Positions 1-10,785 of a DNA stretch of 64,000 nucleotides are shown here, piece by piece; the stretch's first letter is position 1; each line of letters begins with the position of its first letter. Under the pieces are notes generated by a model. The model saw nothing but the letters and a program-made list of their open reading frames with translations. It did no database searches and was not told the DNA's origin. This DNA is from Hysterangium stoloniferum (Eukaryota > Basidiomycota > Agaricomycetes > Hysterangiales > Hysterangiaceae), in assembly GCA_015178975.1 (NCBI GenBank), contig WHVD01000072.1:186001-250000 (forward strand). Direction: 5' to 3'. Position numbers and translations under genes: made by a program.

Positions 1-105
1 ATGGAGTCTGGGTGGGAATTCCTGTAAACTGACATTTGGTGCATCTAGGGCTTTGGTGCGTATGAGTTAGTGCCTGGAGTCCAGCGGGATTGTCCAGTCG
101 TAACA
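1..105 (+). repeat. Ty3-type LTR, 3' end, cut by window edge
   Basis: The sequence matches the last ~105 bases of the solo LTR at 35873-36690 and ends in the same TCGTAACA/TTGTAACA terminus. Only the terminal part is present because the window begins inside it. The neighbouring bases show no verifiable target duplication. It belongs to the LTR family used by Ty3 element B. Confidence 0.75.
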
Positions 106-183
106 TGTCATGTGAATGTGAAATGGCTTGAAAGACCATTCACAGCCACACAATGACAATCATGTGACAATCATGTGATATAC

Positions 184-413
184 ATGTGTCAAATGTAAAA
201 CTTAACTTTATTTTAATTTTCCCTTTAGTATACTGTAAATACCCTAAGATGTACATAGTTAGACCCCAGTTTCAATCTCTTAGGATTTCCACTAAATACA
301 AGTGTGATATTCTTAAGTCATTATATGTAACTTCTATTCTCCTACTCTTTATCTTGCTCTCTCTCTCTTGTTTCTTTTTGTGTTTTGGTAGGCAGGTTAG
401 TGTTGTCCTAACA
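184..413 (+). repeat. LTR remnant related to chromovirus C
   Basis: From the GTACATAG block to the terminus GTTGTCCTAACA this segment aligns with the end of the chromovirus C LTRs (17950-18095 and 26890-27030), including the run ending in AAGTGTGAT. It lacks the CpG-dense middle module of those LTRs and is clearly diverged, so it is an older relative. Confidence 0.65.
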
Positions 414-469
414 GAGATGGCCAAACTGAATGAGTAAATCAAACTCTTGAACAATATTTATGAATATAT

Positions 470-2150
470 TGCAACTGTCAACAAGATAATTGGGCATAGT
501 TACTTCCTCTTACAGAATTCACTTATAACAATGTGGTGAAACACCATTTTTTGTGAACAGAGGTTATCATCCATTACTTGAAATTTGTAAGGCTGTGGGT
601 ATCAGCCTCACTCAGTCAGCAACAGAGTCTCGTGTTTCATGTGGCACTTCTCTACTTTTACAGATGTATGTATGTGGTGTAGCTATTATATAGAATATGG
701 AACCATTGTGTGATCATGACAACAGAGATAGAAACAGGAACAAGGGGTCTGGAATTGTGTAGTCAAGACAAGAAAGCAAAACAGGATCTTGATCCGGTTC
801 AACCAGGAGGATGACCATTAGGGGAGTGGGCCCATGATTGATTCCAATAGCAGGTTGGCACTTGATCGGGGGAATAGTGGAAAGGTGGCCAGGGGTTGCC
901 AGTGGTCAGAGCTGTGGCTTTGTATGTGTGGTAAGGTGGCCAGGATTACAAAATTCACCCTGAAAAATATTTAGCTTCCACTCTCACTGACAATGATGTG
1001 ATAGATCTCAAAGCTATATATATGTAAACATCTCAAATCAAATATCCAGAAAGCTCAAACACATTATCAAAATATATGGACTTGAAATTATTGCTCAACC
1101 AACCAAGAACTTATTTATATACATTGAAACTCCCCAATCATCTTAAAGGAATCCATCTCATATTTCATGTTTTGATGTTGGGACCATTCCATCCCAATAC
1201 TTTTTCAAATTGAAAACAACCACCACTGCCAATTTATATTAAAGAAGAACCTGAATATGAAATTTGAGAAATATTGGACTCAAAATTCAACAAAATATAG
1301 GAGGATAGTCACAATTCATTGAATATACAAAATTTTATGGAAAAGTCCTTATATTTTTAAGTGGGACTATTTCCTCTGGCTATGACTACATGTTTTAGGG
1401 ATTTATATTTCATTACCCCAAAATTTCATCTTTAAGAGTTGTATGCTCTTTTAAAATATGCACAAATGTCATGGTTATACAAGATTATCTGGGTTGTTAC
1501 CTAATCTTTGGGATAAAATACATTCTCTAGTATCTCTGTGACTTTTAAAATATGCACAAATGTTATAGTTAAACAAGATTATCTGGGTTATGACTTAATC
1601 TTTGGGATGAGATGCATTCTCTAGTATCTCTGTGACTTTTAAAATATCCACAAACATCATGGTTAAACAAGATTATTTGGGTTATGATGTAATCTTTGGG
1701 ATAAGATGCATTCTCTTGTATACATGTGAACTTTCAAATGTAGTTCATATAATTTAAATTTATTTGATTTAGAAAGGTAACCAGAACTATCTGGCCAACC
1801 AATCCATGTTGTGGAATTTATCCCCAAAAGGATAATCTATATATGTTTGTTTGACTAACTTTTGTCAGATACAAGATTAATATTAATATTTCCTTATTCT
1901 CCAGAGTATCACCTGATAGACTGAATTTGATTAAATATTAATTCTACAACAAACAATATAAATATATATACTTTAGTGGACAAATAACTTTTAAAGTTTT
2001 GAGTTATCCTCCATATAAAGACTCTTTACAATACATATTTGGTAGCATGGTTAGGTTATGAAGGGACAGATGAAGAAACTTCTTGGTTAGGCTCTCAGGA
2101 TCTTGAACACACTTCCTACCTTATCAAGGAATTTTATTAAAGATATCCAT
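470..2150 (+). pseudogene. pol: Degenerate Ty3/gypsy pol 3' end (integrase C-terminus and chromodomain), split by a MITE
   Basis: Plus-strand remains of a Ty3 pol. Around 475-535 it reads NCQQDNWA-stop-LLPLTEF, the usual integrase segment before the C-terminal extension. Around 1050-1110 it resembles the GPFEIIAQ segment. At 1210-1290 it gives EEPEYEI and a DSKFNK-like stretch, and after the inserted element at 2040-2120 it continues as YLVAWLGYEGTDEETSW, a chromodomain. The closest relative visible here is the end of element B pol (28521-28800, minus). Stops and frame changes are numerous, so the copy is dead. Most of 570-950 cannot be assigned. Confidence 0.6.
1301..2012 (+). mobile_element. 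712-bp TIR element (MITE, copy 1)
   Basis: The element begins GGAGGATAGTCAC and ends TGAGTTATCCTCC, giving short imperfect terminal inverted repeats, and is flanked on both sides by ATATA (1296-1300, 2013-2017). It contains no ORF of note. Internally it holds three imperfect copies of a ~90-bp block (ATCTTTGGGAT...GCACAAA) between 1440 and 1720. It sits inside the chromodomain-coding part of a degraded Ty3 pol, which continues on both sides. Related copies lie at 7496-7918 (inverted) and 10196-10395. The superfamily is not clear: TIRs are short and the TSD could be read as TA-based. Confidence 0.75.
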
Positions 2151-2915
2151 GACTACCAAAACCATAAAAAAATCACATCAAGCTACAATTCAACATTTCT
2201 TTTAACATATCAAAAAATCCAATAACAAACAAAAAAATCAATTAAAATCAAAAATTCTTAATAATCACATATCCTCAATTCCCTTCTCTCTCAATTCCAC
2301 TATTTTCTCATGCCAAGTATTCTCAAAACTTCTGCTATGAATACTAACATCAGTCATTTCACTTATGTCACCATATTTGACTAGTTTTTTTGACATCATC
2401 AAATAATCCCATTTTTATAATGAATAAGTGTGGACAATACACTGCATGTCACATGATGTAAATTCCTTCCACAGTGACAGCTACATTTTAATTGCTTTTG
2501 AATACCAGCATCTCTGGTCTGAGTTCAAATGACAATATCACAGTCAGGATTTTTGCAATGTATGTACCCAAACATTTACACTTTGTATGCTTTCCACCAT
2601 CTAAAGTTATAGAATTTATATCATGGTGTTTATCCCCACCTAGTACTATGGTTGCCCAGTGAACAGATAATTTTTGAGGGGTTCATATTCAGAATATGTA
2701 AACTGATATGACCATTCACTGTTGGGCCATCCATCCCAGTCTTTAACTTTTCTATTTTCCATTGGTCCAATAGATGATTATAGAGCCTTGAGATGGTGAT
2801 AATTGCTCTAATTTTGGAAAAGGAGCTGAGGGAGTAGTAATAGTAATGTTGGGCTTTGGTGGTAATTTTGGTAAAGGAACTGAGGGAGTAATGTTGGGCA
2901 TCGGTGGCTTGGAAG
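2151..2915. other. No confident gene; short Cys/His-rich remnant on the minus strand
   Basis: AT-rich sequence without a usable ORF. On the minus strand 2425-2558 reads as a Cys/His-rich stretch: CKNPDC, then a TGA, then CSCHCG followed by HHVTC. This spacing suggests a decayed zinc-binding domain, but I cannot name the family. From 2770 to 2910 there are two imperfect copies of a TTGGTAATTTTGG/GGAGTAATG block. Confidence 0.3.
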
Positions 2916-3638
2916 TGTTAAGAACTAGAAACTGACTAATGTCGGTGGCCGACGGGGACCGATCGGAAGGACTTGGCTTCAGCTTATATGCTGCGCCCTC
3001 GCAAATATCCGTAGGTTGTCCTTAAATTTCGGACAGGCGAAGACTAAATCCTAAGAAGAACTTTTCGGTAAGATACCGATCGGAACCGAAGGACAAGTCA
3101 GGTGTCGGGCCAAGGGGTCGGGGCCGAGAGTGGGCGAGCGCACGCGAAGGCGGAAGAGAGATTCTCCTAGTATGAGACTGCTACAGACGTATGAGGGTAT
3201 TCTGAGTCGATATTCTGATTGCTTCGTAACTACAATTACAGCGAGTTCATATACAAGTAACAGGTGTCTAGAAAGTACTAATGGGGAGGAGGGCGGAAAA
3301 CGGCATTAACAATAAGCTTGACTAGGAACAGGAAGTTTATGATTAGTTCGGAGGCCGATGATAACCGAGAATGGAAATTACGATAAAAGGAAATAGTTCG
3401 AGGACTACAAATATAGTTAGACATATGTGGAACATAAGATGAGACGGATCAACATGATGAAAGGGACATATCAAAACATAACCAGACAGAAAGGCGTAGT
3501 CGGGTTTGATTGACCGGAGAGCATACGTCAGCGTCGGGGGTCCGACGGCTTCCGAGGTGTTGTATTGTCGGAGACGTATAACGAGGGTATTCCATCGGGG
3601 GCCGTCGGTTTGCGAAGGGTTACGACACAGTCGTAACA
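2916..3638 (+). repeat. Solo LTR, 723 bp, TSD GGAAG
   Basis: The LTR starts TGTTAAGAAC and ends GTCGTAACA, flanked by perfect 5-bp duplications GGAAG (2911-2915 and 3639-3643). It is CpG-rich, unlike the CpG-poor DNA on either side, which indicates a comparatively recent insertion. It shares the block ACTTGGCTTCAGCTTATATG (2971-2990) with all other Ty3 LTRs in the window but is otherwise a separate subfamily. No internal element remains, so it is a recombination product. Confidence 0.9.
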
Positions 3639-3643
3639 GGAAG

Positions 3644-4554
3644 TAATATCATCAGGAAGAGTGTGAGTGAGTTTGGGCTTGGGAATTGAATATAGATGGA
3701 TTGATATAATGTGGATTTAAAAAATAACCAAAAGAATTTCCTGTTCAATAATGGATTCATTATTCTGTAGTAAATAATTGAGTATAGCTTGTACATTCTT
3801 CCAGGTCATAACCAGGTAACATCCTAGGCAGATAAGGTCTATGATGGCACAGTCCAACAACTACATATATAATTTGTAAAATAAAGAAATCATTAAGGGA
3901 AACTTGGCATACCTTTTCCAGGAATAGATATTTTTGTTCATTGTCTTTGGTATTGACAATATCAGGCCTAGAATGAAATCCAAATAGTTTGTGAAAATGA
4001 TGGAACAGAAACTATATAAATAATACATAAGAATCAGTTTAAAAAGGTATTATGGTAATATACCATTAGAGAAATATGTAAGACAGACAATTCCAAAATA
4101 AGAGGAATGACTGAATACTGTAAATTTCAGGAAGTCCAGTAAGCAGTTTAAGTGATCCAGTAAGCCAAGAATTCCAAAGTACACATCCACAGGGATCCAA
4201 AATGTCCACATATAGTCCTTCTTGACTAATATGAGACTTGACCAGCAGGGAGTTAACCAGAAGACAGTACAAGAATTTAGAGCTTGTACATATATTTCCC
4301 TGACTGGTATAATGTAATCTGTCACTGTGGGAGTGACCAAAGCAGATAAACACTAAACCTATACCTTAGAGTCTAGATTTTAAGCCACTCACACTGTATA
4401 AGTGAAAGAGGTACAAGACTACAGTAAACTAGGACCTTGCAGGTGTACTTCTCACTGTCTTAATCTATCAGCTAGGTACTCCCAACCTAATCAAAGAGCA
4501 AACTATAAAAAATAAGAAAAATAGACAACTATCTAGGAAGGACCTTCCAAAGTA
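3644..4554. other. No recognised gene
   Basis: AT-rich sequence with CpG depletion. Two overlapping minus-strand ORFs of ~95 codons occur at 4050-4353, but they match no family I recognise and have no splice or promoter context. I treat them as chance or as unrecognisable debris. Confidence 0.4.
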
Positions 4555-5588
4555 CAGTGACTCCAAAAACCTTTTCCATACTAATCCCAAATGTGGTGTG
4601 TGAAGTACACCACCTTACAGTGTGGGAATTCCACTAAGCTTTGGTGGAGTCATACATAGTACATACCCTTAGCTACAGGATTGCTCCCTGGGTTATGTGA
4701 TTTGGGCCACAGGGTGTAGAGATATGATCAATTTAAAACAGCAATACTATAGAAAGGGTTTTTTCACATTTGAACTGATGACTAGGATCTCCGTCAAATC
4801 ATAGAATAATGGCCATTATTTGTTGGTACAAACAAATATATACATGTAAATAGTTTGTCTGAGTTTAAAAAAGTTCCCACACTTCTTGATTCCTAACCAC
4901 CATCATGGTCAGATCCCTCTCTCTTACTCAACAAAACACCATCCTCTCCTTGCTTCATTCTGGCCACTCTGGTGAAGCCATTGCCAAGAGAATTGGTGTT
5001 AGCCCATCTGCCATATCCAAACTTCACTCCAAACAATGTTCTCTCCTTCCCAAAGCTGTTGGGGGTCATCCCTCAAAGCTTTCTCCTACCAATATCTGAC
5101 ATGCTCAACATCTCATCACCTCTGTCAAAGCTGAAAATGCCATCCAAGTGACCAAAGCCCTCACCAACATTATCAACCAGCCCCTCTCTGCCAATATGGT
5201 CTGCCTCCACTTGAAGAAAGCTGGTATGAAGGCTGTGGTCAAGTCAAAATGCCCCCTTCTTTCTGCCAGGCATTGCACAGCTCACTTGGACTTTGCCTGT
5301 GCTCACAAGGAATGGACTATGGAGAACTGGAAGAAGGTCATATGGTCTGATGACACCAAAATAAATTGCCTAGGGTCAGATGGACATAAATGGGCATGGA
5401 AAAGGTGAAGGCCTTAATGATAGGCTGGTAGAGGGAACTCTGAAGTTTGGAGGAGATTCTCTCATGATGTGGGGCTATATGACTTGGGAGGGAGTTGGCT
5501 TTGTTAGCAAGATTGATGGTAGGATGGATCGGGACCTCTATCTTCAAATTTTGAAGGATGAGTTCCAGCAAACCCTGGAGTATTATGG
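4555..5588 (+). pseudogene. Tc1/mariner transposase, 5' two-thirds, truncated
   Basis: The element starts CAGTGACTCC after TA (4553-4554); a foldback copy of the terminal motif lies at about 4750-4772. The transposase ATG is at 4905. It shows the N-terminal helix-turn-helix (GVSPSAISKLHS), the GGHPSKL linker, and the first catalytic aspartate in VIWSDDTKIN at ~5338-5365. Stops occur near 5097 (TGA) and 5406 (TGA), with no frameshift between, so the reading frame is otherwise continuous. After ...TLEYYG (5588) the reading switches to an inverted Ty3 LTR fragment, so the second Asp and the Glu of the DD34E triad are missing. Compare the complete copy at 41726-43328. Confidence 0.85.
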
Positions 5589-5945
5589 GACCCACACATA
5601 TCAACCTGTCTATATCCCACTCTGTCCCAAGTACCAGTTCACCAGACTCTGTCCAGACAACCTGTGAGCTCTCTAACTGAGCTCCATTCCTGTTATGGTC
5701 AAATGACCTGTCATGTTTCAAACCCTGCTCCCATTCTGTTCCATCCCTAACACCTAGTTTGGTATTTACTACTCTCATTTCATGATTACCTGTTTTGTCT
5801 TTGATTATTACTGGATTTGGTATTGCATACATTCCACAGTCTATATATCCTAGCAATGTTTGTACATACAATCCAGTCAGGAAATCAACTTAGTTCTCCC
5901 CCAGTAACTTAGCATACATAAGAGACTCCCAAACTCATACAGAAG
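5589..5945 (-). repeat. Ty3 LTR fragment, inverted
   Basis: Read on the minus strand it matches the middle of the element B LTR (compare 16900-17290): the GATTGTATGTAC, CCAAATCCAGTAAT, and TGACAGGTCATTTGAC blocks occur in the same order. It is truncated at both ends and has lost nearly all CpG. It interrupts the Tc1 copy to its left. Confidence 0.75.
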
Positions 5946-7495
5946 TGTAGAATAACTGGAAAGAAACAATGCTCAATAACAATGGATGAGTAGAAAAGCT
6001 GATCAGTGTCAACAAATGATATAGTGTGTGTAAGGTATCCAGCTATTTACTCTCTCAAATGCTTAACAAATGTTGACATGGCAAGGGATTCAAGAACTAA
6101 ACAAATAAAGGTGCAGTAATTTAAATATTGATAGATTAATTAGCTGCGCTATTAAGCTTAAACAACTAAAGTCAATATTTGTTTGGTCTCTTGACAAATT
6201 CAGATGAACTTGTAGTGATGTGCTCTACAAAAGTTAAGTTCTTCTTGAGAATAAAGGTTCGGGAGCTGAATGTATGTGCAATAAGTCAGCAGAAACTTGT
6301 TGTAAGCCTTCACTTTCTTGTAGCCTTTTAGTTTACTATTTATAAAGCTGTTAAATAATTTATAAATAGAGAGATTGTCCGAGAGTCAAATATCCAAGCG
6401 TTTGTTTAAAGATCGATTAACTGTGCTGTTAAAGTGGGCTCTTGAATAACCTAAACAGGCAGGGATTTCAGTAATAAGAACTTAGATTTACTTAAGTGAT
6501 TAGTAAGCCTAAAGGTTTCTGGGAAGCTGAGGGAACTTAGATGAATTAGCTAAGTTCAAGAGTTGCTGAGAAAGAGTTCAAGATGCTGCAAGTGTAGGTG
6601 CTTGCAGTTAGTATATCAGACTAAGGCTATTTTTGTCCTTAGGATGACTAGATAAGCATATGAGCTGGTGCTGTTGATAGTAGTAAAGTAAAGTGATTTA
6701 TTCAGTGATTTAGGCCTCCTTTTATACATGTAGAGAGTTCTGCTTAATAATATCTAAATAACTAATTAGGAAACTTTTAGAAGCTTCTAAGAAGTTTCCA
6801 TAATTCTGCTATGATATCATACTCCTCACCTGACTCGAAGATCCGAACCAGTCGAGCCAGAAAATAAGTCTGGGATGGCCGATGGTGGAAGCAAAACAGG
6901 CCAGGTGGCCGAAATGGAAATAAATCCAGCTGGGTGGCTGCAAAAACTACTTGCAATGATTTGTAAATGTGTCGCCATGTCGTCACATGATGTCACGTGA
7001 TTGTGTGATAATAATGTGCATATATGTAGTAATATAATATAATAAAAAGGGCCATCCAAAATTAGATAACCTGGCTTTATTATAATTATATTTCGACCGC
7101 TCTAGGCTTCAATTACATAATGTGACATCATTTGAAGCCTCGAGTATGTGAAGTTAAAAGGAAATAGCCATATTCTTTGAATAATAAATAAAATAAAATA
7201 AATTTGGGAAAATTAAGGGAAAATTTGTGAAAATCAACTGGATACATCACAGTGTGCTTTGGGTCAGGACTTGCAGATATTGACTGTCAAGGCTCAGAAT
7301 GTTTTTCAAACTCTGACATTGAATCTCACTGTAGGTGCCACAAAAAGTGGACAATTGCCATGAATATACATTTTGGCTTCAAACTAAAACATAGCTATAT
7401 TTTGACTGTTAATACTCAAAATACCATTTTAAATAATATATACTCTTAAAAGAGTGGCTAATTTCACAATTTTAAACATTAAAACCCAGTCTTAA
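5946..7495. other. No recognised gene
   Basis: AT-rich DNA. Minus-strand ORFs at 6777-7059 overlap in two frames and carry no family signature. A TATA-like stretch and CATGTGA/CACGTGA repeats occur at 6975-7010. I cannot assign this stretch; it may be old LTR or other repeat material. Confidence 0.4.
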
Positions 7496-7918
7496 GGAGG
7501 ATAACCCAAAACTTTAAAAGTTATTTGTCCACTAAAGTATATATATTTATATTGTTTGTTGTAGAATTAATATTTAATCAAATTCAGTCTATCAGGTGAT
7601 ACTCTGGAGAATAAGGAAATATTAATATTTATCTTGTATGTATCTGACAAATGTTAGTCAAACAAACATATATAGATTATCCTTTTGGGGATAAATTCCA
7701 CAACATGGATTGGTTGGCCAGATAGTTCTGGTTAATTTTCTAAACCAAATAAATTTAAATTATATGAACTACATTTGAAAGTTTGCATAATATACAAGAG
7801 AATACATCTCATCCCAAAGATTAAGTCATAACCAAATAATTTTGGTTAACTATAATACTTGTGGTCATTTCAAAGTCACAGAGATACTAGAGAATGCATC
7901 TTATCCCAAAGATTATGT
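7496..7918 (-). mobile_element. MITE copy 2, inverted and truncated
   Basis: Begins GGAGGATAAC and follows, in reverse complement, the right half of the element at 1301-2012 almost throughout. It stops near 7918 in the internal repeated block and lacks the GGAGGATAGTCAC terminus, so about 40 percent of the element is missing. Confidence 0.8.
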
Positions 7919-8167
7919 TGGCAAGTGAAATCAATGGATCAACACAAGGCTCAGAACAGGAATGCAACTGTTCTGATTATTCACTAATATCAAAAGTTTC
8001 ATCAATCACTGGATTCTCATGGACAATTCACCCTATAGTGTAGATATGGGCAAGAGACAAATTAGTTACTGAGAAACAGTCATACATCTGGCAGCAGTGC
8101 AAGCTTTAATTGTAAACTCAATCAATGGGAATGAAGATTTAGTAGAGAATCCTACCACTTTCATAGA

Positions 8168-8690
8168 ATGATATTACCCCATATGATGGTATATTATCAT
8201 TATAATGCAGATTTTGGATTATCATACTGTGATGATGAACACAGTGCTCAGACAGAAGAGTTTATTAAAAATGGATACTGGGACTATGCTAACAAATTTT
8301 GTCAACAGGCATTGGCCCTCAGAAAATGGATCTTGGGGCCAGAGCATTATTATTTGATGGCTATGATGTTGAAGTTGGCATACATATGGAAACAGCAGGG
8401 AAAATATGGCAAAGCTCAGGAGTTGGAAGTTCAGGTCCTGGATGCAAGCAAGGAACTGCTTGGCCCAAAGCATCCATCTTGAAGCATCTGGGATGGTATA
8501 CTGAAGCTCAGGAGCTGGAAGTGCAGGTCCTGGAGGCAAGCAAGCAACTCAACTCCTTGGCTCAGAGCATCCATCTACATTAACATCCATGGGAAACCTG
8601 GTATACACATTGTCAAATGTATGGGAAGGTATACTGAAGCTCAGGGGCTGGAAGTGCAGGTCCTGGAGGCACACAAGCAACTACTTGGCT
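8168..8690 (+). pseudogene. Kinesin-light-chain-type TPR repeats, decayed
   Basis: At 8290-8480 the translation ALALRKWILGPEHYYLMAMM followed by LAYIWKQQGKYGKAQELEVQ and VLDASKELLGPKHPS is a typical TPR unit of the kinesin-light-chain type. Further partial units follow in other frames: YTEAQELEVQVLEASKQL at ~8500-8550 and YTEAQGLEVQVLEAHKQLLG at ~8630-8690. In fungi such arrays are usually the C-terminal part of STAND/NLR proteins with NB-ARC or NACHT domains (family knowledge); no such domain is visible upstream. Stops and frameshifts show it is dead. It is cut on the right by Ty3 gag debris at ~8697. Confidence 0.7.
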
Positions 8691-8696
8691 GAACAC

Positions 8697-9953
8697 AACC
8701 CTCAACCTGTGTGGAGTCCAGAGAGTTGCTTACTTTTTCTTTGGTTGGAGCCACTTTCTCCTTCAATGGAGATTCCATGGAGGAAGTTGCAGCTGCATGA
8801 CCTTTAGCAGCATAGTTTTCACTACCAGGCATTCCAGGACATGATGACCAGGTTTAATGCACACGAGACAGAGGTTGTTGTCCATACAACACTGTCTTTC
8901 TTGTGGGGTAAGTTTACTGTCAGGTCTGAGTTTATGTGAGGTTGGGTTTTCTGGTTGATTGTTGTTCACCAGATTGCTGACCCTTGCCAGAGTTGTTGTT
9001 GATGATGTTGGAAGACTCCTTGTTGCTCTGCTGGTCAGATTGCATGGGGTTCTGATTGCTGGTAGACAGGTTATTATTGTTGGTTTTGTTTGCTGTGGAC
9101 TTATTGGACTTGTCCATGGGTGCCTTGCAGGTAATTTCCACTCAACATTCCCAATAGCATGAGTCTGCATTCTGAGCTTTGAGGCACATATGGGAGAGTG
9201 TCTTGGGCTTTCCATCTTCACCTTTTGAGACTTCATCCTTGAGGCAGGAAGGCAAACCAGAGTAGAATTGATGACAGAGTGTGGAAATGCCCCATTGACA
9301 ATGCACTGTAAGATTATTGAATTGGACAATATAGTTTGTGATGCCCTGGTTGTCCTTCATGTGAAGATTCATGGGGCTGTTCTCAGCTTCTCCAGTCAGG
9401 TCATATGGGCCAAAATTTGTTTCCAGTTCTTCAACAAACACATTCCAATCTTCAAGCCAGATAAGCTCTTCCTCAGTAAGTCTGCTAAATGCCAGTTTGA
9501 ACCATTTCAATGTGGATCCTGAGAGGTAAAAGAGTGCATAGTTGACTTTTTGGGAGTCCATGGAAAGGATTGGAGTCTGTGAAGAGTTCTGGAGCATTGA
9601 CTTTTGACTGTGGGGGTTCTTGAGCTTTCTTCTTTCTTTCTTTGAGCAGATGAGCCATAAATTTATCTATAGTACCTGCTAACAATTCAGAAGTAGGATC
9701 TTCAAGATGCAGTTGTTCCATGGTTTGGGGGTTTTTCAACACCTTTACCATTGTTGGGGGCTGTGGGTTTGTCCACATTCTTGGAATCATCTGAATTCTC
9801 CAGTACTTCTTCAATATGGGATTTGTCCATGGTGCCCAGGTTGTTTCTGTGTGTCTGGGTGGTATACAAAATGAGTGGTGACCAGAGAGTGGAAGCCTTT
9901 GGTACATTCAGTTTTTTGGATGGTTGTTCTGATGGCTTCTTTCTTGGAGGCAT
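8697..9953 (-). pseudogene. gag: Ty3 gag pseudogene of the element B family
   Basis: Reads from an ATG at 9953 (MPPRKKPSEQ) toward lower coordinates and is a close relative of element B gag (32316-33525). Shared landmarks in order: the LYTTQ segment, DPTSELLAGTIDKFM, SKVNAPELF, MDSQKVNYALFYLSGS, FVEELETNFGPYDLTGEAEN, and MDNNLCLVCIKPGHHVLEC, a zinc-knuckle remnant. It is split over at least three frames. CpG is almost absent where the element B copy still has many. The 5' LTR follows at 9990. Pol is missing. Confidence 0.85.
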
Positions 9954-9989
9954 GATTGAGACAATCTGTGGGATCTGATCAGAAAATAC

Positions 9990-10195
9990 TGTTAAGCATG
10001 GGGCTTATGGGTAGGTCTCTGGAGAAACCTGCAGAAGTTCTGGGGAAGGATGTGACTTCAGCTTATGTGCTGTGCCCTTGCAAGATTGTATTGTCCACCT
10101 TCAGATGGGAGTGGATGGGAAACCCATGAGTTCTGAGAATGCATTGAGGCAAATTACTAGGGGGTTACTTAGTTGATTTTCTGATTGGATTGTAT
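9990..10195 (+). repeat. Ty3 LTR, first ~205 bp
   Basis: Starts TGTTAAGCAT directly after the leader of the gag pseudogene at 8697-9953 and contains the shared LTR block CTTCAGCTTATGTGCTG (10056-10072). It ends at GATTGGATTGTAT where a MITE fragment begins. Confidence 0.75.
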
Positions 10196-10395
10196 GGAGG
10201 ATAGTCACAATTCATTGAATGTACAAAATTTTATGGAAAAGTCCTCATATTTTTAAGTGAGACTATTTCCTTTGGCTATGACTACATGTTTTAGGGTGCA
10301 TATTTCATTACCCAAAAATTTCATATTTAAGACTTGTATGCTCTTTTAAAATATGCACAAATGTCATGGTTATACAAAATTATCTGGGTTGTTAC
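10196..10395 (+). mobile_element. MITE copy 3, left 200 bp only
   Basis: Aligns base for base, with few differences, to 1301-1500 of the complete element and stops at GGGTTGTTAC. The junction on the right is an inverted copy of the LTR sequence that also borders it on the left. Confidence 0.8.
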
Positions 10396-10785
10396 ATACA
10401 ATCTGGTCAGAAAATCAACTAAGTTTTCAGACTAAATCCTCCCCCACTTACTTATTACATACCCACTCCATCCCCATCTCACAAACACTATTGACCTCAT
10501 CAGAGCCCATGGGCTTTCCAACTCGCCTTCTGACCTATCAACCTTCAACCTATCAACCTCCAACCTATCAACCTCCAACCTATCAACCTCCAACCTATCA
10601 ACCTCCAACCTATCAACCTCCAACCTATCAACTACACCTGGACTTCCCAGGTTTCCCATCCACCTGTCTGAAATTGGACATGATGATCTCGCAAGGGTTC
10701 AGCCTATAAGCTGAAGCCAAGTCCTACCAGATTATCCACAGGTTTCTCCAGAAACCCTCTGCTAAGCTTTGCATGACCCTTAACA
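10396..10785 (-). repeat. Ty3 LTR segment, inverted, with 15-bp minisatellite
   Basis: Reverse complement of an LTR start: read on the minus strand from 10785 it begins TGTTAAGG and carries the shared TTGGCTTCAGCTTATAGGCT block. At ~10540-10632 there are about six copies of a 15-bp unit, CAACCTATCAACCTC. The same LTR position in other copies (16775-16800, 33715-33760) holds a short GTCGTAGGTC-type tandem, so this site is a repeat-prone part of the LTR. Confidence 0.8.

Noticed and set aside
4050..4353. Two ~95-codon hydrophobic ORFs
   Set aside because: They overlap in two frames, with no intron or family support; a membrane-protein reading would be speculation.
8763..9162. Plus- and minus-strand ORFs in several frames
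   Set aside because: They are shadows of the frameshifted Ty3 gag on the minus strand.
10353..10709. ORF with TYQPP repeats
   Set aside because: It is the translation of a 15-bp LTR minisatellite spanning a MITE/LTR junction.
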